A DNA stretch of 42,758 nucleotides from a virus: IMG/VR virus record IMGVR_UViG_3300032675_000048, positions 1 to 42,758 of that record. One strand, written 5' to 3'. The position numbers were made by a program, and so were the translations under genes. Below the pieces are notes generated by a model. It saw nothing but the letters and a program-made list of their open reading frames with translations, was not told where the DNA came from and ran no database searches. This document shows positions 1 to 7,612 of the stretch, piece after piece (position 1 is the first letter of the stretch; each line of letters starts with the position of its first letter).

Positions 1-60
1 CATGTTCGGTGGTGCGGGATCGGCGCATTAGTCGACCGCGCACACACGCACCCACGCCCC

Positions 61-126
61 CGCACGCGCGCACACGCACACGCACGCGCGCACACGCACA
101 CACGCACGCGCACACGCGCGTACGCG
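61..126. repeat. 66-bp perfect alternating purine-pyrimidine (CA/CG) tract
   Basis: Every base from 61 to 126 alternates pyrimidine and purine, almost all as CG and CA steps with one TA at 121-122. Looser CA/CC-rich sequence (39-60) precedes it. Alternating CG/CA tracts are the classic sequence able to adopt left-handed Z-DNA under negative supercoiling; that such a structure forms here is inference. The tract is strikingly different from the mixed composition of the rest of the window. Confidence 0.85.
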
Positions 127-230
127 GGCGGGCGTACCCCCAGGTGAGATTTGACGGGATGGGTCCAAATACTCGCATAGCCCCCTCACGCCATCGCCAC
201 TAAATCCCATACCCACTTTCAACACAAGAC

Positions 231-297
231 AGTAGGTACCCAATAGGTATACCTATAGGTAACCCATTAGGTAACCCAATAGGTAACCCATACCCAC
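231..297. repeat. Left-end 12-bp iteron cluster
   Basis: Consecutive units ending in AGGT: ACCCAATAGGT (238-248), ATACCTATAGGT (249-260), AACCCATTAGGT (261-272), AACCCAATAGGT (273-284), then a decayed AACCCATACCCA (285-296). Positions 253-273 match 41961-41981 (reverse complement) exactly over 21 bases, inside the replication initiator gene. Tandem 12-bp units beside and within an initiator gene are typical of initiator-binding iterons; the binding role is inferred. Confidence 0.8.
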
Positions 298-326
298 CCC
301 CCGTCTTTTCAAGTAGACTCACCCCC

Positions 327-560
327 ATGAGAAAAAGAATCCACGTCAATCAGCACAACATACGACACAATGCAAAGAGCGACGACAAAAAACCTGTGTT
401 CTCAGTGAAAACGTCACGTGAGAATACGTACGGTGATGATGTGAGGATCGTTGACGAGCACGGTAATTGCGTTGCAAGATTTGTGTACTCGCCAGAGAAG
501 CCTTTGTCGTGTGGTGCAAAGGTCTGGGTGGAAACGGAACTTCACGTCCTTATTGATTAA
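327..560 (+). CDS. Small hypothetical protein upstream of terminase genes
   Basis: A 77-residue protein I do not recognise. The N-terminus is basic and His/Asn rich (MRKRIHVNQHNIRHN); the C-terminal two thirds looks like a small mixed beta domain (VRIVDEHGNCVARFVYS). It has no signal peptide, membrane segment or metal motif. The ATG at 327 follows a C-rich stretch with no clear Shine-Dalgarno sequence, so it may be leaderless or poorly translated. It is the first rightward gene and ends 12 nt before the small-terminase-like gene, so the two are probably co-transcribed. Function unknown. Confidence 0.6.
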   Translation: MRKRIHVNQHNIRHNAKSDDKKPVFSVKTSRENTYGDDVRIVDEHGNCVARFVYSPEKPLSCGAKVWVETELHVLID

Positions 561-572
561 GATAGGGGTTGT

Positions 573-1088
573 ATGACACTCGCGCAGTTCAACGCTAATG
601 CTGAGACGGACCGCTTGCTTCGACAGGAAAGTGTCGAGCAGATGATGATCCAGCACGTCACTCAGAGGAAGATGGCTGAGGTGCTTGGGGTGTCACCGGC
701 GTGTATCAACAAAGACATCAAACAGATCAAGCAGCGGTGGAGGGAGATCCACGCTGAGAAGTTTCAGGACTATGCGCTTGAGGAGTTAGCCAAGCTCAAA
801 GCCCTTGAAGCTGCGATGTGGCCCGAGGCGATGGAGGGCAAAGGATATGCAGTAGAACGAGTGCTGCAAGTTATGGACCATCGTGCGAAGATTATTGGGT
901 TGTATGCACCGGCCCAATCTAAGGTGCAGGTCATCACAGAGGACATACTCGACAATGCCATCGCAGACTACCAAGCACGCCTTGAGCAACTCACAATCGA
1001 AGCTGGTGATTCAGAACCAGGAGAAATTGAAGAAGCTCGCAGAATTGAAAGCGGAGATAGCCCGGAGGGAAACGACACGGGTCTCTGA
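573..1088 (+). CDS. Terminase small subunit-like HTH protein
   Basis: A 171-residue protein with a helix-turn-helix near residues 28-52 (KMAEVLGVSPACINKDIKQI), followed by a long helical stretch and an acidic C-terminus. The domain order and the position directly before the large terminase fit a phage terminase small subunit, which binds the packaging site and feeds DNA to TerL. The ATG follows a GGGG-type ribosome site. The 3' end overlaps the start of the large terminase by about 60 nt, suggesting translational coupling. The sequence is not diagnostic alone: another HTH regulator is possible, but the context favours TerS. Confidence 0.7.
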   Translation: MTLAQFNANAETDRLLRQESVEQMMIQHVTQRKMAEVLGVSPACINKDIKQIKQRWREIHAEKFQDYALEELAKLKALEAAMWPEAMEGKGYAVERVLQVMDHRAKIIGLYAPAQSKVQVITEDILDNAIADYQARLEQLTIEAGDSEPGEIEEARRIESGDSPEGNDTGL

Positions 1089-2481
1089 TTGGTACTGCGA
1101 TAACCCCAACTGCAATGGACTCCCCCATGGTCGTTGGAAGAAGAACCATGCGCGAGCAAAGCAACGCCCCCCTGATGGGGATTGGTTTATCTGGCTGATG
1201 ATGACAGGACGTGGTTTTGGTAAGACCATGTCCGGGGCCAACTGGCTGATCGAGTCGGCACGAGAGGTTCCATCAGAGTACGCCGTCGTTGCTCCGACAT
1301 GGCGCGACGTGCGGTTGGTCTGTGCGCAAGGTCCATCGGGAATCCTTGCCAACTTACGGGAGGGCGAACTTGCTGATTACAACAAAGGCTCAGGTGACAT
1401 CACACTCACCAACGGGAGCGTCATCCACCTCGCCTCCGCAGATCAGCCAGACCGCTTGCGTGGTTACAACATCCGACGAGCATGGTGCGACGAGGTTTCT
1501 TCCTGGCGGTATCCAGCCGCATGGCACGAAGGCTTAATCCCCTCGATTCGTATTGGTCCCGACCCCCGTGTCTTGGTGACCACCACCCCCAAGATGACTC
1601 TGCTGATGCTGGACCTTGTCAAGCGAGCAGAGGACCTCGAGGACGAAGCAGTCACAATCACCACGGGTTCGATGTGGGAGAACGCCGACAACCTGTCCGA
1701 GGCTGCGATGGCAGAACTCCAGCGACGGTATGCCGGAACACGAATCGGTAAGCAGGAGCTTGAAGGGCTTCTCTTGTCTGCCGTCGACGGTGCTGTCACC
1801 TCCTTGGACAAGATTTCAGAAGGCCGAGTCAAGGAAGAAGATGTACCGGATCTTGTGCGTATTGTCGTGGCGGTCGACCCAGCGGTGACATCTGGCGAAG
1901 ATTCAGACTCCACGGGTATTGTCGTCATGGGCAAGGGCACAGATGGTCACGGCTACGTTTTGGCTGACTACACCATCCAAGGGGCCAAGCCAGACAAGTG
2001 GGCCAAAAAAGCTATCGCTGCGTACAAGCTCTACGAGGCTGACCGTATCGTGGCCGAAGTCAACAACGGTGGCGACATGATTGCCTTTACGATTGGGACA
2101 GTGGACCCACGAGTCCCCATCCAGACCGTACGAGCGACCCGAGGTAAGCGCGTCCGCGCAGAACCTGTCTCTGCGTTGTATGAACAGGAACGGATTCATC
2201 ACGTCGGTGAGTTCCCTGACCTTGAGACACAGTTATGTACATGGACAGTAGAGTCCCCACAGTCCCCAGACAACTTGGATGCACTGGTCTGGGCATCGTA
2301 TGCCCTTGGTTTAACCTCTGGTGGCGACTGGTCGCAACTCTTTAAGGCGACAGTTGATATGCCAAAAGAGATTGAAGCCCCCCGAGCAGGCTCCTGGGCA
2401 AATGTTTATCATCAAGGGGAACGTAAGAAACGTAATTTACCCGTGATTACCCAAGGGGAGACACATGCTCAAACGGATTAG
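1027..2481 (+). CDS. terL: Terminase large subunit (packaging ATPase-nuclease)
   Basis: The DNA-packaging motor that docks on the portal and cuts concatemers. Seen: Walker A GRGFGKT (1207-1227), Walker B with the DE pair in RRAWCDEVSSW (1489-1494), and a C-terminal RNase H-like nuclease with AVDPAVTS (catalytic Asp at 1876), IVAEVNNGGD and NLDALVWA. This is the Terminase_6-type architecture at normal length. Start choice: TTG 1027 sits 3 nt after AGGAG; ATG 955 and GTG 1006 in the same frame are alternatives with weaker ribosome sites. It overlaps the TerS-like gene upstream and the zinc protein gene downstream (17 nt). Confidence 0.95.
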   Translation: MKKLAELKAEIARRETTRVSDWYCDNPNCNGLPHGRWKKNHARAKQRPPDGDWFIWLMMTGRGFGKTMSGANWLIESAREVPSEYAVVAPTWRDVRLVCAQGPSGILANLREGELADYNKGSGDITLTNGSVIHLASADQPDRLRGYNIRRAWCDEVSSWRYPAAWHEGLIPSIRIGPDPRVLVTTTPKMTLLMLDLVKRAEDLEDEAVTITTGSMWENADNLSEAAMAELQRRYAGTRIGKQELEGLLLSAVDGAVTSLDKISEGRVKEEDVPDLVRIVVAVDPAVTSGEDSDSTGIVVMGKGTDGHGYVLADYTIQGAKPDKWAKKAIAAYKLYEADRIVAEVNNGGDMIAFTIGTVDPRVPIQTVRATRGKRVRAEPVSALYEQERIHHVGEFPDLETQLCTWTVESPQSPDNLDALVWASYALGLTSGGDWSQLFKATVDMPKEIEAPRAGSWANVYHQGERKKRNLPVITQGETHAQTD

Positions 2482-2920
2482 ATATCTTGAATATCAAAAT
2501 AAAGAATTACGTGAGTCACTTGATGAGTTAAAAGCGGTACGTAGCAGTACATCATCACTTACACAACAAGAACGTCAAGAAATTGCATCACGTTGGGCGC
2601 AAGTTGTATGTTCATTTTGCGGCGGTTATCACCACGGGTTCTGTAATCGTGTGAAAAAAGTTGAGATGGACGAGTTAGGTCGGCCTCGTGTAACTGAGTT
2701 TTGGAAAACGTGGGAAAAAAACCCACAAACAATTTGGCCGGAAGATGTATGGTCAAGTCCATCTCAGATGACTGAAGAGCTTGAAACACAAGCACGTAAG
2801 ATTGATACAGCGACAGAGATACAAAAGATGACGTTACGTGAAAACGAACGTATTAAAAAAGAATCTGAACGAACCTTAAGCCCAAGAGAAATTGTCGCTA
2901 AAGTAACAAGATCAGAATAA
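2465..2920 (+). CDS. Small coiled-coil zinc-knuckle protein
   Basis: A 151-residue protein. The N-terminal ~30 residues look coiled-coil (LEYQNKELRESLDELKAV). Around residues 49-62 there is a probable metal site, CSFCGGYHHGFC (C-x2-C...H-H-x2-C). The C-terminal part is charged and helical. ATG 2465 follows GGGGAG and overlaps the terL end by 17 nt, implying coupled translation. Function unknown; a nucleic-acid-binding packaging or head accessory role is inferred from position. Codons here are visibly more AT-ending (AAA, GTA, TTA) than in the flanking terminase and portal genes, which may mark a recently acquired gene. Confidence 0.8.
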   Translation: MLKRIRYLEYQNKELRESLDELKAVRSSTSSLTQQERQEIASRWAQVVCSFCGGYHHGFCNRVKKVEMDELGRPRVTEFWKTWEKNPQTIWPEDVWSSPSQMTEELETQARKIDTATEIQKMTLRENERIKKESERTLSPREIVAKVTRSE

Positions 2921-2959
2921 ACATGGCAAACTGTATAGAACGTCTGCCGTAAGGAGCGT

Positions 2960-5149
2960 ATGGCAACCAAGAGTTCACAAGTCCAAGCTCTTATGGCAAC
3001 AAGTCGAGGCACCACTATTCAGACGCCGACGCGCCAGGGCAACCCCATGCTTCAGGGGTATAACAACTGGGCCTCGATGTACGGCACTGCGTTGCCGCGT
3101 ACCTTTGATACGTTTCGCAGCGGCGACTTCTCGCCGATGGAGCCGATCCTTCCGAACCCGATTGATATCCCGGAAGGTCCCTCTGGTCGCCCGCGCCCCA
3201 GACGATTTCAATTCCCCGTTGGGTGGAACCTTCCCGTAGGTCAGCCAGGTACCGAAGGTATCAAGCTCGCCAACTTTCAAGTTCTACGAGACTTAGCTGA
3301 AGTTGGGTCGATCCCACGTCGCGCGATTGAGATCTGTAAGTCCGACATCTTGAACATGGAATGGAACATCGTTCCTACCCCCGCTGCAGAGAAGGCAATG
3401 CAGGGGAACCCATCCAAGCGCAAAGACTTTGAAGTTCGCCGTGCAGAGTTGTGGAACTGGATCATGTACGAGATCGACCCTGGCAACTACTCAGGGTTCT
3501 ACGAATGGCTCAACGCATTCCTTGAAGATCTGATTGTGCTCGATGCTGTATCGGTGCATGTGCAAGGTACCGTTGGCAAGAACGCTGGTGTGCTCGGATC
3601 GAATGTGGCTGCCCTTGAGCTGATCGACGGATCAACTATTCGTCCGTTGCTGAATACGTGGGGCGCGAAACCGTTGCCTCCTCAGCCTGCATATCAACAA
3701 CTCATTTGGGGCGTGCCGCGCGTTGACTTGATGGACATCATTAACTTGGGTCCCGATGCAACGATTGACGACTTGAAAGAACTCAACCCCATCATCGAGG
3801 AGTTAACCGAATCGGTTGACGAATGGTCGAGCGATCAGCTTCTGTACATTCGCCAGAACACCCGTGCGTGGACCCCGTATGGTTTTGGTCCACTTGAGCA
3901 GTGCCTCTTGCCGGTCTCGATTATGATGGCACGCCAAACATGGCAGTGGGAGTTCTACCGTTCCGGTTCCTTGCCATCTGTGTTCCTCGATCCTGGCGAG
4001 ATGGTGGCAACTGCTGAAGAAGCGCGTGAACTCCAAGAGGCAATCAACATGACCGGCGGGGATCTCGGAGCTCGTCATCAGGTGATTGTACTGCCTCCCG
4101 GCGCGAAGGTCATGCCACAAAAGGAAATCACACAAGGCGACAGCTTTGACACGTTAATGGTGTCCGAGGTTGCTATGGCCTTTGGTCTGCAGATTTCTGA
4201 CCTAGGGCTCACACCAAAGGTCGGAACCCTTCAGTCTCCGTCACAGGCCAAACGTGACGCAGAGGTTGCGTTGGACATGACCGTCCGTCGCTCCGCCCTG
4301 CCGCGAGCGCATCTCATTGAGAGAATCTTTACTCGTCTGTTCCAGATTCAATTTGGACAAGCGGACATGATGTTTACCGCAGGCATTGCTGATGCTGGCG
4401 AAAATGTTCAAGACGTACAAAAGCAGTGGATTGATCGTGTCAACAACTCGATTGCATCTATTGACGAGGCACGTGTTGAGCTTGGTATGGACCCATTGGG
4501 TGAGCCATGGTCAACAGTACCGCTGGCATTTACATCGAACTCCATTATGCCGTTGGGAGCTGAGATTGAGATGATCTCACGCGACATGAACCCCAACACC
4601 GGCAGCTCCGACAATGGACCTGCTGATCCGACACGAGGCGAGCAAGTCGTTGACCCTACTCCTCAAGCTGCTGGACCGAGCGGGCCTGCGACTGCATCAC
4701 ACGCCGCTTCCCGAGAGACAGAAAGCAAATCATTTCACGTGACCAAGGCAAAGAAGAAACAGGCAACGCCGCTTCCCGAGAACGATCTTGTACATCAGTA
4801 TCTGACGGAGTCATATCCAGAAGACAGCCTCGACTGGGTACACAACATGTCATGGGAACTTCAAGATGTCCCTACAGAAAACATTTCTGTTACTGGGCCT
4901 TCTACTGAAGAAGACATTGAAGATATTAAGAAAAAGGCAAAGAAGCTTCGTAAAGGTAAGAAGATGAAGCCAATTGTTGCAGTCGACCCAGGTGAAGACG
5001 GTTTGTTACAAGTTGCCGATGGGCATCACCGAGTTACTGCTGCAGTACTTGCCGATCTTAGTTCAGTTCCTGCATGGGTAGGTACTCCACAAAAGAAAGA
5101 TGACTGGCGTCGTCAGATTATGGATATGCAGATTGAGCGAGATATTTAG
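2960..5149 (+). CDS. Portal protein with C-terminal ParB-like domain
   Basis: A 729-residue protein. The central part reads as a dodecameric siphovirus portal: VGSIPRRAIEICKSDILNMEW, a helical body with FGFGPLEQCL-like and QWEFYRSGSLPSVFLDPGE segments, and the QISDLGL clip region. From about residue 590 it continues through a low-complexity linker (KKKAKKLRKGKK) into a compact domain with VADGHHRVTAAVLAD near residues 684-698, matching the DGHHRxxA signature of ParB/sulfiredoxin-fold domains. Portals of this type normally end near 480-550 residues, so the extra ~120 residues form a fusion. ATG 2960 follows AAGGAG. Portal call strong; ParB-like call moderate, its activity unknown. Confidence 0.9.
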   Translation: MATKSSQVQALMATSRGTTIQTPTRQGNPMLQGYNNWASMYGTALPRTFDTFRSGDFSPMEPILPNPIDIPEGPSGRPRPRRFQFPVGWNLPVGQPGTEGIKLANFQVLRDLAEVGSIPRRAIEICKSDILNMEWNIVPTPAAEKAMQGNPSKRKDFEVRRAELWNWIMYEIDPGNYSGFYEWLNAFLEDLIVLDAVSVHVQGTVGKNAGVLGSNVAALELIDGSTIRPLLNTWGAKPLPPQPAYQQLIWGVPRVDLMDIINLGPDATIDDLKELNPIIEELTESVDEWSSDQLLYIRQNTRAWTPYGFGPLEQCLLPVSIMMARQTWQWEFYRSGSLPSVFLDPGEMVATAEEARELQEAINMTGGDLGARHQVIVLPPGAKVMPQKEITQGDSFDTLMVSEVAMAFGLQISDLGLTPKVGTLQSPSQAKRDAEVALDMTVRRSALPRAHLIERIFTRLFQIQFGQADMMFTAGIADAGENVQDVQKQWIDRVNNSIASIDEARVELGMDPLGEPWSTVPLAFTSNSIMPLGAEIEMISRDMNPNTGSSDNGPADPTRGEQVVDPTPQAAGPSGPATASHAASRETESKSFHVTKAKKKQATPLPENDLVHQYLTESYPEDSLDWVHNMSWELQDVPTENISVTGPSTEEDIEDIKKKAKKLRKGKKMKPIVAVDPGEDGLLQVADGHHRVTAAVLADLSSVPAWVGTPQKKDDWRRQIMDMQIERDI

Positions 5150-5205
5150 GTAATGAGTTCGTCTGTTTGTTATTCTGAGGCAAGGTCCACACGTAATGGA
5201 GGTTT

Positions 5206-7602
5206 GTGGCTAAGTTCCCGCAAGCACATTTAACTGTTCCAATTACTAAACGTGATAAGAACGCAGACGGTTCTGTCACCGTTCGTGGACCCGTCACCGA
5301 TGACTCTCTTGACCTTGATGGCCAAATTGTTGACGCTGATTCTGCAGCAAAGGCACTTCAGGGCTGGTTTGACGAATGGGCAAACGTTCGTCAACAACAC
5401 TCACCTTTGCTTCCCCCTGCAGGTAAGGGAGTGCAACTTGACTTTATTGATCGAGTTCCTTACCTCACCGCAAAAATTATTGAACCCACTGCCGTAAAGC
5501 TTGTGAATGAGGGTGTGTATCAAGCATTCTCTATTGGCATTGCTGACGGAGAACTTGATACTTCTCCCGGTGCTCGTCAAAAAGCAAAGAACGGAATTCT
5601 TTATCCAAGTCTTATTAATGAAGTTTCCGTTGTTGACTACCCTGCTAACACCTCATGCAAGTTTGTTATGGGACGTAAGCGTAAGGGCAAGATGCAAATT
5701 GTTGAGGCCGTTGAGATCGTGAATGAAAACTTAAAGGGCCTTGACGGTGATGCGTTTGTAAAGGCACTTAAGGGTTTGCAACACGGAGAGATTGTTGCCA
5801 CGTTCAAGAGCAACTCCGAAGCACTTGCTGTTCGTGAGTCAAGCTACGACCCGAACTTGTTCGAGGTCGATGGCAACGTCATTGTCACCAAGAGGAAGAT
5901 GGATCCTGATGTTGGTGGCGGTACGGATCGTGACAAGATCCCCTCAGAAGATTTTGCAGGCAAGAACCGCAGCTTCCCGATTGTCACACCGGGAGATGTG
6001 AGTGATGCCGCATCAAGTATTGGTCGCGCTGGCAAAGATAACTACTCGTCAGACCAATTGAAAAAAAACATCATCACGATTGCACGCCGTAAGGGTGAGT
6101 CGTTTGTTGATGAATTGCCCGAATCATGGAAGGCGGAGATGGGCGAAGACAAGAAGGACAAGAAGGCTAAGGCATCAAAGGCCGCAGGTCGCTCACAGTG
6201 TTCCGCTTGTGAAGGTACGGGCACATGCGACAACGGCAAGTGCATGAAGTGCAAAGGCAAGGGATACATGAAGGTCAAGAAGGGAAACATTCCCGACGTT
6301 GACGCAGATGTTACCGATGCTCTGGTTGATGCAGACTCAGGTTTGCATGACGCCATGAACGCACAGTCAGAGGACAACGCCGCTCACCGTACAGGTGACG
6401 ACGACAACGACATGGACAAGAAGAAGTCCAAGAAGTCCAAGAAGTCCAAGAAGCAGATGAAGGACATGAAGGGCAAGAAAGAGGACAAGGAAACCCTTGA
6501 GCCTACGAAACCCGTCAAGCCCACAAAGGCAACCAAGTCGCAGATGCGTGCAATGAAAAAGTTGCACGACATTTTGTGCCCTGCGTGTAACACAAAGGGT
6601 GTCAACAAGAAGGAGCTTGCCGAGATCCTCGACACTGAAATCTTCCGCGAGGGAGTTCAAAAGTCGTCCGGTCCGAAGGCAGATCCCGCGACTATTGCTG
6701 CTGCATCACAGGCGTTCCTGGCTGCACACAACGTCACCCAGATGGAAGTCAAAGACTTCAACGCTTTGCAACGCATCGCACAGAAGTCGTACCAAGACTC
6801 GTACCCAAACTTGAATGTTTCAAGTCCGAACCTGGAAGATCCTTCCTCGTTCCAACGTGGGTTCCTTCCTGGTGCAACTGACGAAACTGCAAGCACCATG
6901 AACCACCCAACGAACTTCCCGAAGCCAACCCCACTGGCTGCAAGCGACTTCCAACGCGGTCCTTTGACCACGAACGAAACTCGTCCCTCGCTGGTCGGTG
7001 GCACCTCGATGGCAGACATGGTCTCCACCAAGAGCGCACAAGGCTTCTACCCGGAAGCTGGTGCTTCAATGGCAAAGCTTCACGACGCAATCGCCATGAA
7101 CTACCCGAGCATTTGCCCGGCTGGTGACGGTATTGCAAATGAATCTGGTCAGCGACTTGGTACCGCACCGGAGATGTACTCACCTGCATCACCGCTCGGT
7201 TCGGTTCCTACCTTCCCAGACTCAACTCTCCACAACGTGGAGAATGTTGGTGCTGCTTCAAAGAGTAAAAACTCGAAGAAGAAGCTCAAGAAGGAAATCG
7301 CAAAAGCGACCAAAGGTTACGCCAAGCGCGTTGCCAAGTTGGAGAAAACTTTGAAGGAGCAACTCGCTCGTCCTGACGTCAGCACTGCTGCACGTCGGAT
7401 TGCAGAGTTTGCACCTGCACACAAGGCGTTCGCCTCTGCGGAGGTCGACGAAACAAAACGGGAACGTGTCCAACGTGCCCGCGAATTGTCTAAGCGGATT
7501 CACGACCGTAACTCGGACGTGTCACACGCAGCAATTGTTGAACTTCAGGAACTTGTAAGTCCTGACAAGTTCGCTGCGTTGATGACCGCAGACGGCGAAT
7601 AA
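5206..7602 (+). CDS. Capsid maturation protease fused to zinc finger and scaffold-like region
   Basis: A 798-residue protein starting at GTG 5206, just 3 nt after GGAGG. Residues 1-155 resemble S78-type prohead protease: likely catalytic His65 (RQQHSP), Ser109 (AFSIGI) and an acidic residue in NEVSVVDYPAN. Residues ~240-315 hold a KIPSEDFAGKNRSFPI segment also seen in other phage head proteins. A DnaJ-type zinc module follows: CSACEGTGTC (Cys332, 335, 341) and CMKCKGKG, plus a later CPAC. A (KKS)n tract and a coiled-coil C-terminus (~690-798) resemble a scaffold. It lies between portal and capsid genes, as expected. The fusion with a CxxCxGxG zinc module is unusual. Confidence 0.88.
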   Translation: MAKFPQAHLTVPITKRDKNADGSVTVRGPVTDDSLDLDGQIVDADSAAKALQGWFDEWANVRQQHSPLLPPAGKGVQLDFIDRVPYLTAKIIEPTAVKLVNEGVYQAFSIGIADGELDTSPGARQKAKNGILYPSLINEVSVVDYPANTSCKFVMGRKRKGKMQIVEAVEIVNENLKGLDGDAFVKALKGLQHGEIVATFKSNSEALAVRESSYDPNLFEVDGNVIVTKRKMDPDVGGGTDRDKIPSEDFAGKNRSFPIVTPGDVSDAASSIGRAGKDNYSSDQLKKNIITIARRKGESFVDELPESWKAEMGEDKKDKKAKASKAAGRSQCSACEGTGTCDNGKCMKCKGKGYMKVKKGNIPDVDADVTDALVDADSGLHDAMNAQSEDNAAHRTGDDDNDMDKKKSKKSKKSKKQMKDMKGKKEDKETLEPTKPVKPTKATKSQMRAMKKLHDILCPACNTKGVNKKELAEILDTEIFREGVQKSSGPKADPATIAAASQAFLAAHNVTQMEVKDFNALQRIAQKSYQDSYPNLNVSSPNLEDPSSFQRGFLPGATDETASTMNHPTNFPKPTPLAASDFQRGPLTTNETRPSLVGGTSMADMVSTKSAQGFYPEAGASMAKLHDAIAMNYPSICPAGDGIANESGQRLGTAPEMYSPASPLGSVPTFPDSTLHNVENVGAASKSKNSKKKLKKEIAKATKGYAKRVAKLEKTLKEQLARPDVSTAARRIAEFAPAHKAFASAEVDETKRERVQRARELSKRIHDRNSDVSHAAIVELQELVSPDKFAALMTADGE

Positions 7603-7612
7603 CGGAGGAAAT

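Larger units (their letters stand above)
1..326. other. Left-end intergenic region without a convincing gene
   Basis: No credible protein is seen here; the open frames on both strands only read through a CA/CG repeat. The region holds the alternating purine-pyrimidine tract (61-126) and the iteron cluster (231-297), and the 11-mer CCCATACCCAC occurs twice (206-216 and 287-297). It lies upstream of the rightward packaging genes. If the genome is circular, it also lies upstream of the leftward genes that start near 42758, so it would be the divergent control and replication region. I could not identify a convincing -35/-10 pair. Confidence 0.7.

Noticed and set aside
151-180. Promoter for the rightward genes (TTGACG at 151-156)
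   Set aside because: No acceptable -10 hexamer at 16-18 nt spacing (CGCATA/GCATAG are poor matches), so not reported as a promoter.
9-243. Two open frames on opposite strands across the left-end CA/CG tract
   Set aside because: They only read through the dinucleotide repeat (alternating Ala/His/Thr/Arg), have no ribosome site and no protein-like composition.
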